A stretch of 27,564 bases of DNA from a virus: IMG/VR virus record IMGVR_UViG_3300046028_001086, positions 1-27,564 of that record. One strand, given 5' to 3'. The translations under genes and the position numbers were made by a program. Shown in pieces: positions 13,509 through 20,853 of the stretch. The notes under the pieces are model-generated. The model searched no databases, was not told where the DNA came from, and saw only the letters and a list, made by a program, of their open reading frames with translations. Position 1 is the first letter of the stretch. Every line of letters starts with the position of its first letter.

Positions 13509-14870
13509 ATGGCATATAACCAAACTGCAAAAGGCATCTCAGCTCTAGGGCGTAAAGGCGATGACACCTTACTACATGTAAATAACGAAGAACTTGCTGG
13601 GCTCCAAGCCTTACTAGGCCCTATATCAGTTAACCCTGAAACGGGACTTCCTGAAGCATTTGCATGGAAAAAAGTACTAACCACTGGACTTATAGGTATT
13701 GCGGGTGCTTTAACAGGTGGAGCTGGTGCCGCTGCTTTAGGTGGTAAGGCTTTAGCTGGGGTAGGTTTAGGTGCAGGTCAAGGAGCTTTATTAGGTGGAG
13801 CACAAAGTTCTGCTGAAGGTAAAGGCTTTGGTTCTGGCGCACTAGGTGGAGCGATATCTGGTGGGCTTGGCGGTTATGGTGGTGTTGGTAGTTTTGATGC
13901 TTCTGGAGCAGGTTTAGACACTGCAGGTAAAGCTGGATTGGGTAAGTCTACCGCGCAAGCAATGTCCGCAGACCCAGTAAACCCACAGCTCACTTCTTTT
14001 AGTCAAAATATAGGTCCCGCACTCAATCAACAAGCCTCCGCTATGGGGTCTAAAGCAGGTATGGAGTCTTTACTCTACCCTGTAGGTGCAGGTACTGCAT
14101 TAGGTACTGCGGCTACTGATATGATACAGCAAGGTAATGCGGAGAGAGAACTAGCTAAACAACAACAAGCCTTAGCTGACGCCAATGCCTTAGATCAACA
14201 ACAGTACTTTGCAAGCTTAGGCTATGAGTTACCTCCACTAGCTTCACTTAATAACCCTAATAACGCTGCACAACGAGACTATATACAGAACATCATTAAC
14301 CCTAGAGGGGCTGCTGCTGGTGGTGCTATGACAGTACAACTGCCTATTGGTGGAACTCAAGTATCGGCTGTTTTACCTCCTAAGTACGTTGGTGTAATGG
14401 AGAAAGTAGATATACCTTATGAACAAAACGAAATTAAAAATGAACTAGGGCTGGCACATGGGGGGTATATCAATACTCAACCTGTAAACCCAAATAACAC
14501 CTACCCCCAGTCTCAAATACATAGTGCCCAACCCTATGCTGCGGCTACTCCACAACGTCATGAAGTACTAGATTACTATAAGGATGGCGGTTTTTTAGAC
14601 GGCCCCGGTGATGGAATGTCTGATGACATCGCTGCTAATATAGATGGGGAAGAAGAAATCAGATTGGCTGATGGAGAGTTTGTGGTACCGCCTGATCTAG
14701 TGCGTATGTTAGGCTTTGGTGATCCTGAAGAAGGTGCCAAGTTATTAGATAATCTACTGCCTATAGTAAGACAAGCGGCTCATGGTAAGAAAGAGCAGAT
14801 TAAACAAGATGCAGGTAAGTTGGCTGCTGAAAAGATGTTAGCTAGAGCGGTAAAAGGTAAGAAAGCGTGA
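13509..14870 (+). CDS. Internal virion (ejection) protein with C-terminal DGEFVVP module
   Basis: 453 residues. The N-terminus (AKGISALGRKGDDTLLHVNN, then EELAGLQALLGPISVNPETG) matches a family of phage internal/ejection proteins. Residues 56-128 are a long Gly/Ala hydrophobic tract likely to insert in a membrane, and a helical Gln-rich segment lies at about 205-235. The C-terminus holds AHGGYIN (316-322), YKDGGFLDGPGDGMSDDI (357-374), RLADGEFVVPPDLVRMLGFG (385-404) and a final basic helix. A degenerate version of this C-terminal module occurs in the protein at 15310. The GTGA overlap couples it to the cupin gene. Expected role: ejected with DNA to help form the trans-envelope channel; this is inference from context. 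Confidence 0.82.
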   Translation: MAYNQTAKGISALGRKGDDTLLHVNNEELAGLQALLGPISVNPETGLPEAFAWKKVLTTGLIGIAGALTGGAGAAALGGKALAGVGLGAGQGALLGGAQSSAEGKGFGSGALGGAISGGLGGYGGVGSFDASGAGLDTAGKAGLGKSTAQAMSADPVNPQLTSFSQNIGPALNQQASAMGSKAGMESLLYPVGAGTALGTAATDMIQQGNAERELAKQQQALADANALDQQQYFASLGYELPPLASLNNPNNAAQRDYIQNIINPRGAAAGGAMTVQLPIGGTQVSAVLPPKYVGVMEKVDIPYEQNEIKNELGLAHGGYINTQPVNPNNTYPQSQIHSAQPYAAATPQRHEVLDYYKDGGFLDGPGDGMSDDIAANIDGEEEIRLADGEFVVPPDLVRMLGFGDPEEGAKLLDNLLPIVRQAAHGKKEQIKQDAGKLAAEKMLARAVKGKKA

Positions 14871-15313
14871 ACTCCCTCCAGACTCAAGGCACTATAAACT
14901 CTATTGATGAGCTTGCTGTACGCATACAAGCTGGAGTGGACAGCGGAGAATTAGGTTCTGCAGAGACGCCTTTGACTCATTACCATACCAAAAATTTATA
15001 TGGGCGTAGAATTATTGTCCCAGCGGGTTGTTTGTTTACTACCAGAGTGCATAAAACAGATCATATATCTGTGGCTTTTAGAGGGCATATTACCATGCTA
15101 AATGCTGAAGGTGAGTCTCAAGAAGTTATAGCCCCTGATATGTTTATAACACCTGCTGGAACGCACCGTGTAGTATATGTGCACGAAGAAGTAGAATTTG
15201 CTACTATCCACCATTGTGAAGAGCAAGATGATGATAATGTTGTTGAGCTACTGTCGTTTAATACTATGACGGAATATTTGGACAACCAATTAAAAATAGG
15301 AGCAGCACAATGA
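14867..15313 (+). CDS. Cupin-fold protein, phage-encoded
   Basis: 148 residues, GTG start in a GTGA overlap with the upstream stop. The central part reads as a double-stranded beta-helix cupin: LYGRRIIVPAGCLFTTRVHK, then DHISVAFRGHITMLN and DMFITPAGTHRVVYVHEEVE. His38, His40, His62, His66, His106 and the His-His-Cys at 115-117 could bind a metal, but the canonical HxH-x3/4-E cupin motif is not intact. Similar small cupins are known in marine and freshwater phage genomes without an assigned reaction. The gene lies exactly between two internal virion protein genes that share a C-terminal module, and it overlaps the next by ATGA. A structural or binding role is as likely as catalysis. Confidence 0.82.
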   Translation: MNSLQTQGTINSIDELAVRIQAGVDSGELGSAETPLTHYHTKNLYGRRIIVPAGCLFTTRVHKTDHISVAFRGHITMLNAEGESQEVIAPDMFITPAGTHRVVYVHEEVEFATIHHCEEQDDDNVVELLSFNTMTEYLDNQLKIGAAQ

Positions 15314-16338
15314 GTCTTATAGCGGCGTTAACAACAGTAGGAGCGACACTTTCTGGTGGTCTTTTAGCAGGTACATCAGCGGCTATACTTGGAGGAGTAA
15401 CAGTGGGAACAGCAGCAGGTGCGGGAGTAGGGGCTATTTCGTCAGCGGCTCAAGGACAAGACGTAGGTAAAGGCGCCCTTATGGGGGCAGTTTCTGGGGC
15501 AGTAACTGGTGGGGTAGCTCCGGGGCTAGGTTCCGCAGTTGCCGCACCTCTTACCTCTGCAGTAGGTCCTGTAGCTACAGGAGCTATAATTGGAGGAACC
15601 GCTGGGGCCGCTGGTGGTGCTGCAGGTTCTGCTGTTGGTGGGCAAGATGTAGGTAAAGGCGCTTTAATGGGTGGTGCCACAGGAGCCGTTGCTGGCGGTA
15701 CTATGGGGGCTATAGGCCCTGCTCCAGCAACAGGGGATTTAGCTTCTGCTGCTGGAGGTACTCCTGTATCTGCTGACCCTGTAGGTACTGCATCTGCAGG
15801 TACGGCGGGAGAAACCATAGGTACTGGCGTTACATCTGTACAACCCTCAGGGGCTCTAGGTGACTTAGCTCAAGGAATATCTAGTGCAGGTGCTCCCGTT
15901 ACAAGCGGTCAATTAAGTACGGGTCTTACAGGACTAGCAGGAGTTGCTGGTACTGAGTATGCAGGTAAAAGTATAATAGACGCCCAAGATGCTGCAGCTA
16001 AAGCCGCAAGTGAAGATAAAGCACGAGGTTTGGATTTTGCTAATCAAGGTGGTTCTGGATTAGCCGGAGTAAGAGCAGCGGGGTTGTCAGATGGTACAGG
16101 CCCATTAGGGGGTCTTGGAAGTATAGGTAGAGCTACTGGTGGTATTACAGCTCTGGCACATGGGGGTCAAATTCCTCTTGGTGATGGTGCCTATATTATC
16201 CCTGCTGATGTGGTTAGTGCTCTGGGTAATGGTTCATCTAAAGCAGGTGCTGAATATCTAAGGCAGCTTATGGTTGCAGTGCGTAAAGAAGCTGTTGGTC
16301 GTCAAGGCATGGGAGCGGCTATAAAGCATGTCTCTTAA
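15310..16338 (+). CDS. Gly/Ala-rich internal virion (ejection) protein
   Basis: 342 residues, ATGA overlap start. The first ~140 residues are almost entirely Gly, Ala, Val and Thr, with glycine-zipper spacing suggesting membrane insertion or tight helix packing. They contain two copies of GQDVGKGALMGxxxGAVxGG (residues 49-68 and 111-130). A helical linker (KSIIDAQDAAAKAASEDKAR) precedes the C-terminal module ATGGITALAHGGQIPLGDGA, YIIPADVVSALGNGSSKAGA and EYLRQLMVAVRKEA (275-328). This resembles the end of the 453-residue protein and of many phage internal proteins ('DGEfViPADVV..LGnGS..aGa..L..m...VR'). Its stop overlaps the GNAT-like gene by 11 nt. Role: a probable ejectosome component. Confidence 0.8.
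   Translation: MSLIAALTTVGATLSGGLLAGTSAAILGGVTVGTAAGAGVGAISSAAQGQDVGKGALMGAVSGAVTGGVAPGLGSAVAAPLTSAVGPVATGAIIGGTAGAAGGAAGSAVGGQDVGKGALMGGATGAVAGGTMGAIGPAPATGDLASAAGGTPVSADPVGTASAGTAGETIGTGVTSVQPSGALGDLAQGISSAGAPVTSGQLSTGLTGLAGVAGTEYAGKSIIDAQDAAAKAASEDKARGLDFANQGGSGLAGVRAAGLSDGTGPLGGLGSIGRATGGITALAHGGQIPLGDGAYIIPADVVSALGNGSSKAGAEYLRQLMVAVRKEAVGRQGMGAAIKHVS
15454..15513 (+). repeat. Glycine-zipper repeat, copy 1
   Basis: Encodes GQDVGKGALMGAVSGAVTGG. Copy 2, at 15640-15699, encodes GQDVGKGALMGGATGAVAGG, 62 residues later. The protein identity is high, while several codons differ silently. Confidence 0.85.
15640..15699 (+). repeat. Glycine-zipper repeat, copy 2
   Basis: Second copy of the unit at 15454-15513, identical over the first ten residues (GQDVGKGALM) and similar afterwards. 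Confidence 0.85.
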
Positions 16339-16741
16339 AGTCCAACAAGTACCTATCGAATATGTGAACCAGATATGGGATCACGTTGAACATTTTATAG
16401 AATCAGCTCTTGAATACTCCTCTGGGGACTACAATGCCGAAGAGGTAAGAGTGATGGTAACACAAGGGTCGTGGCATCTTATAGTTGCTGTTGATGACGA
16501 AAATACTATACAAGGAGCCTTAGTTGTGTCTTATTTTAATAGACCCTCTGAGAGAGTTGGATTTGTAGTGGCTATTGGTGGTAAACTAGTATCTAACAGG
16601 TCCACATGGGCTCAATTTGAAGACATACTCCGGTCAAACGGTGCTACTTATTTAGAAGGTGCAGGTCGTGAATCTATAGTTAAGCTATGGTCTCGATATG
16701 GCATGAAGCAAAAATATATAATTACAGGTAAATCCCTATGA
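16328..16741 (+). CDS. GNAT-like (N-acetyltransferase fold) phage protein, possibly degenerate
   Basis: 137 residues, starting inside the previous gene (11-nt overlap) and ending in an ATGA overlap. The order fits a short GNAT fold: an N-terminal helix (YVNQIWDHVEHFIESAL), strands SWHLIVAVDDENTIQGALVV and RVGFVVAIGG, a helix (STWAQFEDILRSNGATYLEG), and the closing AGRESIVKLWSRYGMKQKYI with the Arg-x-x-(W)...YGM ending typical of phage GNAT-like proteins next to internal virion genes. The Q/RxxGxG/A acetyl-CoA loop is not clear, so activity is doubtful. Related small proteins are frequent in podovirus-like genomes, substrate unknown. Confidence is good for the fold, low for catalysis. Confidence 0.72.
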   Translation: MSLKVQQVPIEYVNQIWDHVEHFIESALEYSSGDYNAEEVRVMVTQGSWHLIVAVDDENTIQGALVVSYFNRPSERVGFVVAIGGKLVSNRSTWAQFEDILRSNGATYLEGAGRESIVKLWSRYGMKQKYIITGKSL

Positions 16742-19110
16742 TATTCAAACCAAGTAGTCTTCACAAAGTATTCTTTACCTACATCTGCCCTAGGTTCTAT
16801 GGCGGTGCACCACCAGTGCCTTCAAACACTACAACCACTTCTACGGTTAATCAGTCTCCATGGCAAAACCCTGTCTACCAAGCTCTTATGTTAGGTACTA
16901 AAGACCAACCGGGTCCTGCAACTAGTATGTTAAATGCTAGTAGAGAGCAAATGGAACAATGGAACGCCATTAATAAAACAGGTCTTACTCCAGCAGCACA
17001 AGCTTCTTTAGGTACATGGAACCCTGACGTTCCCGGAAGTACTTCTAGTTATATTAATAAGTTAGACCCAGCTACAGGGCAATACACTCCAACTGCTAAT
17101 CCTAATGTTGCTGCCCCTATTGAGCAAAGTGCCGCTCAAGGAGGCATAATGAGCCTTAGGGGGTATGCTAGTGGAGGAGCAATAGACCCTGTTCAACAAA
17201 CAGTTATGGACCTAGTTGGGCGCCAACTAAGTGATACAGACCTTGCTGATTTAAAACGGTACTCAACCCAACTTAATACAACTCCTGCTGCACTAATGCA
17301 GCAGTATAATGGTCCAGAAATAGCCGCATGGAAAGCAGCGCCACCAGAGAAGAAAGCAGCCACTTATCAAAAGATAGTAGATGCAGGAGGTAACATATCA
17401 CCCGCACAAAACACCATGCTATCTAACTTTAATACCTACAAGAGTCAGATAAAGGCGGGAACTATTAAACTAGATGCATCAGGAAACCCCACAGCTAATA
17501 TTAAACAAGGGGCTACTAAAGCCGAAAAAGATGCTGCTAACGCTGCGTTCACTAAAGCCACAGGTATTGAACAAACCACAGGAAAAGCACCTTATGGTCT
17601 AATGGACACCATGAAGAAAATTGCTAATGTCGATCCTAAAACACTTAAATCTACTGATCCTGCTGTACTAGCGGTGTTAGATAAAGCGGCTAATTTAAAA
17701 ACCCCAGAACAATTTGCTGCAGCTACCGATATGTATGGTAAGTCTGCAGCAGGGTTAGAAGCAGCTGCAAAATATAAACCCACCAATGTCAGTGCTAAGA
17801 AAGCCGATGTGGCTAATGCTGCTAGTAAAGGGTATACAGCCGCTAACGCCAACGCTGCTCAACTAAATAGGGGTAGTGTACGTGACATAGCCGCTAAACA
17901 AGCCAGTGTAGATAAATACAAAGCTGATATGATGGCGGCGCCTTCTGATATAAACGCACAAGAATATCAAGCGGCTTTAGCTGATTTAAACCAAATGGAA
18001 GGCCCACAGTCTTGGATAGGCCAAGGTACATCAGAAGCCTATATGTCTCCTTACATGCAGAACGTAGTGGATATACAAAAAAGGGAATCTAATAGGGACT
18101 ACGCTAAACAACTACAAGACTTAAACAAACAAGCCACAGCCGCAGGTGCTTTTGGTGGGTCTCGTCAAGCTATTGAAAGGTCTGAAGCTGCACGTAATCA
18201 AGCAACTAAACTAGCTGACATTGAAGCTCAAGGACTACAACAAGCGTACCAATCAGGTATGGGTCAATTTTCTGCAGAACAAGGCTTAAAATTACAAGCA
18301 GGACAAGCTAATTTAACCGCTGCACAACAAACAGCTCAACAAAATCAAACTGCAGTTAATCAACAACGGTCTCAATATGTTCAACAAGCCCTTGATGCAG
18401 CTAAAAACAATTACGGGGGTCAGTTAACAGCGGCTCAGCAAAATCAAGTAGCTCAAAATGCGGCATTGCAGTTCAACTCCTCTGCTCAAAACTTATCTAA
18501 CAACAATTTTGTTCAACAGCAGATGCAAGCTCAACAAGCAAACCAAGGTATGGACTTTAATGTTGGGCAAATGAACACGACTAATCAACAACAGACTAAC
18601 TTAGCTAATCAACAAGCGGCAAACCAAGCGTCTCAGTTTGGAGCTAGTGCCCAGAATACAGCTAACTTAGCTAATCAACAAGCGGCAAACACTGCTAACA
18701 ACGCCTATGTGCAAAACCAATTAACCGCGGGTCAAGGTAATCAACAAGCGGGGCTAACTGCTAATCAACAGGGTATAGGGGCTCTTCAAAATATGGGGCA
18801 AATTGCTTCAGGATTAACAAGTACAGGCTCTGCTCAAAATGCGGCTGACTTAGCTACCTTAGGGGCTCAAGGACAAGCAGCTAATGCAGGACAAAACCTA
18901 GCTCAAAGTGTCCTTGATGCACAATCAGGTAACGCCGCTACTTGGCTCAATGCTCCTACTTCTATTAATGCAGGGGTAGTTAATACCTTGGGAGGTCAGA
19001 ATGTACAAGGAGGTACCGCAACAACTACAGGAACTGCAATGCCCGCCAAAGCATGGGCTCGTGGTGGGTTAATTAAGAATGGTAAAGTAAGCAACAGAGG
19101 TAAAAAATAA
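16738..19110 (+). CDS. Large Gln/Ala-rich internal virion protein
   Basis: 790 residues, ATGA start. After an odd hydrophobic/aromatic leader (residues 8-22, LHKVFFTYICPRFYG), the protein is polar and helical. QGGIMSLRGYASGGAID (134-150) contains two Gly-Gly motifs. The centre carries the blocks AYMSPYMQNVVDIQKRESNR (434-453), QATAAGAFGGSRQAIERSEA (465-484) and KLADIEAQGLQQAYQSGMGQ (491-510), which I recognise as a conserved region of internal proteins in many phages. The rest, to about residue 720, is Gln/Asn/Ala coiled-coil-like repeat. It ends WARGGLIKNGKVSNRGKK. Expected in the capsid interior or ejectosome; its TAATG junction couples it to the next internal protein. Confidence 0.82.
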   Translation: MIFKPSSLHKVFFTYICPRFYGGAPPVPSNTTTTSTVNQSPWQNPVYQALMLGTKDQPGPATSMLNASREQMEQWNAINKTGLTPAAQASLGTWNPDVPGSTSSYINKLDPATGQYTPTANPNVAAPIEQSAAQGGIMSLRGYASGGAIDPVQQTVMDLVGRQLSDTDLADLKRYSTQLNTTPAALMQQYNGPEIAAWKAAPPEKKAATYQKIVDAGGNISPAQNTMLSNFNTYKSQIKAGTIKLDASGNPTANIKQGATKAEKDAANAAFTKATGIEQTTGKAPYGLMDTMKKIANVDPKTLKSTDPAVLAVLDKAANLKTPEQFAAATDMYGKSAAGLEAAAKYKPTNVSAKKADVANAASKGYTAANANAAQLNRGSVRDIAAKQASVDKYKADMMAAPSDINAQEYQAALADLNQMEGPQSWIGQGTSEAYMSPYMQNVVDIQKRESNRDYAKQLQDLNKQATAAGAFGGSRQAIERSEAARNQATKLADIEAQGLQQAYQSGMGQFSAEQGLKLQAGQANLTAAQQTAQQNQTAVNQQRSQYVQQALDAAKNNYGGQLTAAQQNQVAQNAALQFNSSAQNLSNNNFVQQQMQAQQANQGMDFNVGQMNTTNQQQTNLANQQAANQASQFGASAQNTANLANQQAANTANNAYVQNQLTAGQGNQQAGLTANQQGIGALQNMGQIASGLTSTGSAQNAADLATLGAQGQAANAGQNLAQSVLDAQSGNAATWLNAPTSINAGVVNTLGGQNVQGGTATTTGTAMPAKAWARGGLIKNGKVSNRGKK
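18596..18624 (+). repeat. 29-bp direct repeat, copy 1
   Basis: A 29-bp stretch identical to 18662-18690, exactly 66 nt (22 residues) apart, in frame in the Gln-rich internal protein. It encodes TNLANQQAAN-type sequence and suggests a recent duplication of a 22-residue unit. Confidence 0.88.
18662..18690 (+). repeat. 29-bp direct repeat, copy 2
   Basis: Identical to 18596-18624; the intervening 37 nt are not duplicated again. Confidence 0.88.
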
Positions 19111-20813
19111 TGGCGGCCCCAGTGACCAACCAAAACTACACCCAGCAAATTAATCAAGCTTTTGATATGCTGAAATACGCCACCCCACAACAGATGCAAG
19201 TAGTATCTCAACAAGTACAACAGAACCCTAATAGTCCTGAAGCAATGGCTTTAGCTATGGCAGCACAGTACCAACAACAAGCTAGAGCGCCTCGTCCCCA
19301 AGCTCCACAAGGTACTATACTGCAACAGAAGCTACAAGAGTTTCAACAAACATCTCCACAAGGCTTACCACAAGTAGGCCAAAACCAGATGGCTATGCAA
19401 CAAACAGCTCAACAAAACCCTATGTTTGGTGCAGGACTAGCGGTAGCCCCTGAGAATACTGAACAAGCTCCTCAACAAATGGCAGCAACAGGTGGTATAA
19501 CTGCTTTAGCTCGTGGTGGAGAGGTTAGAGGTTTTGATGGTACAGATGGTAGTTTAGCTAAGTTAGTAGAGGACGAAAATGCAGTAGAAGACGCGGCTAC
19601 CACTGAAGAAGATGGTATAGCTAATGAAGGGAAGTGGTTTGAAAACTTTGCAAAACAAGCTAATAACACAGATACTGATCTCTTAAATAAATATAAAGCT
19701 TATACCAATACAGCACCTAGTGCAGGACTACCATCAATTAATTTAGGAGGAGACTTATCTTCGCCTTATGGTAAGTACAAACCACCTACGTTAGACGCTC
19801 CTATTTCTAATATGGGTATGCCTATTGAACAAACTAGTCCTAAAGATGATTACAGGCTGTCAGATATGGTGGCACCTAGACATAAAGTTAAAAAAGAACC
19901 TGAAGGTAAGCATAGAGTAGTACATACCCCTGCAGACACTAGTTCAGCTGCACGTAATGAAGCAGCTCCTACAGCTAAAGGAGAGACATACCAAGGCTTA
20001 GATAAGTACCTCTCTAAAGGGGTTGTAAACCCTAGTTCTTATGATGCGGACGCCGTAGTGGCGTCTATGTTAAACAAAGATACTACTCCACATCTTACAG
20101 CAGAAGAGTCAATAGCAAGATATCAGGAGCTATTAGGCCCTGAAGCCGATATGTCTGAAGAAGTAGCTATGGCTAGAGAAAATGCTGCAAACGCTAGTAG
20201 AGACAAAGGGCTTGGTGCATTAGTTGGAGGTATAGGTGGTATGTTATCTGCTCAAACTCCGTATATGGGTCAAGCAGTAGGTGCAGGTCTTATGTCTGGT
20301 CTCTCATCTTATCAATCAGGTGCTAAAGAACAAGGCACTGCAGATAAGGAATTAATGGCTCTACAAATGGCTCAAAAGAAATCTGACCTTGCAGGTCGTA
20401 GAACTGCTGCTGAGGCGTATATAGGTCAACAAGCTAAGATGGCTGAGAAAGCAGAAGAAGCTAGGGCTAAAAGAGAAGAGACAATGCTTGGAATTAGAGG
20501 AAATTACGGCGTTGAACAGGTAAGAGGCGCTAATGCTGCAAATGTAGCAAAGATTAATGCTGCAAGTGACCAAGCTAAACAAATGTTAGCAAACATGTCA
20601 GAAATGGATAAAGCGAGGTTTGTAGCAGGTACTCTGACAGCTAAGGATATAGCAGCCGCCGCAGGTTCTGGACTACGAGGTGGGTTGGAGTGGAAAGATA
20701 TACAAGCTACTATGGAGGGGATACTAGGAATGACAGGGGTGGGTCCTAATCCTGCTGGTTCTAGTGGGGGCGGATTTGGACAACCTATAAAAAATGGAAT
20801 GTATATAAAATAA
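19110..20813 (+). CDS. Internal virion protein with ATGGITALARGG motif
   Basis: 567 residues, TAATG start. It has a Gln-rich N-terminal third (ATPQQMQVVSQQVQQNPNSP onward), then MAATGGITALARGGEVRGFD (124-143), an acidic/disordered middle (145-330), a short Gly-rich hydrophobic segment (DKGLGALVGGIGGMLSAQTP, 365-384) and a long charged coiled coil (about 410-500, e.g. QQAKMAEKAEEARAKREETM). The C-terminus (FVAGTLTAKDIAAAAGSG ... FGQPIKNGMYIK) is Gly-rich. The architecture matches internal/ejection proteins encoded just upstream of the giant transglycosylase. No enzyme motif. A gap of 40 nt before the next gene is one of the two largest in the window. Confidence 0.8.
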   Translation: MAAPVTNQNYTQQINQAFDMLKYATPQQMQVVSQQVQQNPNSPEAMALAMAAQYQQQARAPRPQAPQGTILQQKLQEFQQTSPQGLPQVGQNQMAMQQTAQQNPMFGAGLAVAPENTEQAPQQMAATGGITALARGGEVRGFDGTDGSLAKLVEDENAVEDAATTEEDGIANEGKWFENFAKQANNTDTDLLNKYKAYTNTAPSAGLPSINLGGDLSSPYGKYKPPTLDAPISNMGMPIEQTSPKDDYRLSDMVAPRHKVKKEPEGKHRVVHTPADTSSAARNEAAPTAKGETYQGLDKYLSKGVVNPSSYDADAVVASMLNKDTTPHLTAEESIARYQELLGPEADMSEEVAMARENAANASRDKGLGALVGGIGGMLSAQTPYMGQAVGAGLMSGLSSYQSGAKEQGTADKELMALQMAQKKSDLAGRRTAAEAYIGQQAKMAEKAEEARAKREETMLGIRGNYGVEQVRGANAANVAKINAASDQAKQMLANMSEMDKARFVAGTLTAKDIAAAAGSGLRGGLEWKDIQATMEGILGMTGVGPNPAGSSGGGFGQPIKNGMYIK

Positions 20814-20853
20814 AGTATAATACCCCCTATTAAATTTACTAACTGGAAGCAGC

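Noticed and set aside
20816-20821. TATAAT in the 40-nt gap before the giant gene as a -10 box
   Set aside because: No -35-like hexamer lies at 16-18 nt upstream; a TTGGAC is 34 nt away. A chance match in AT-rich sequence cannot be excluded.
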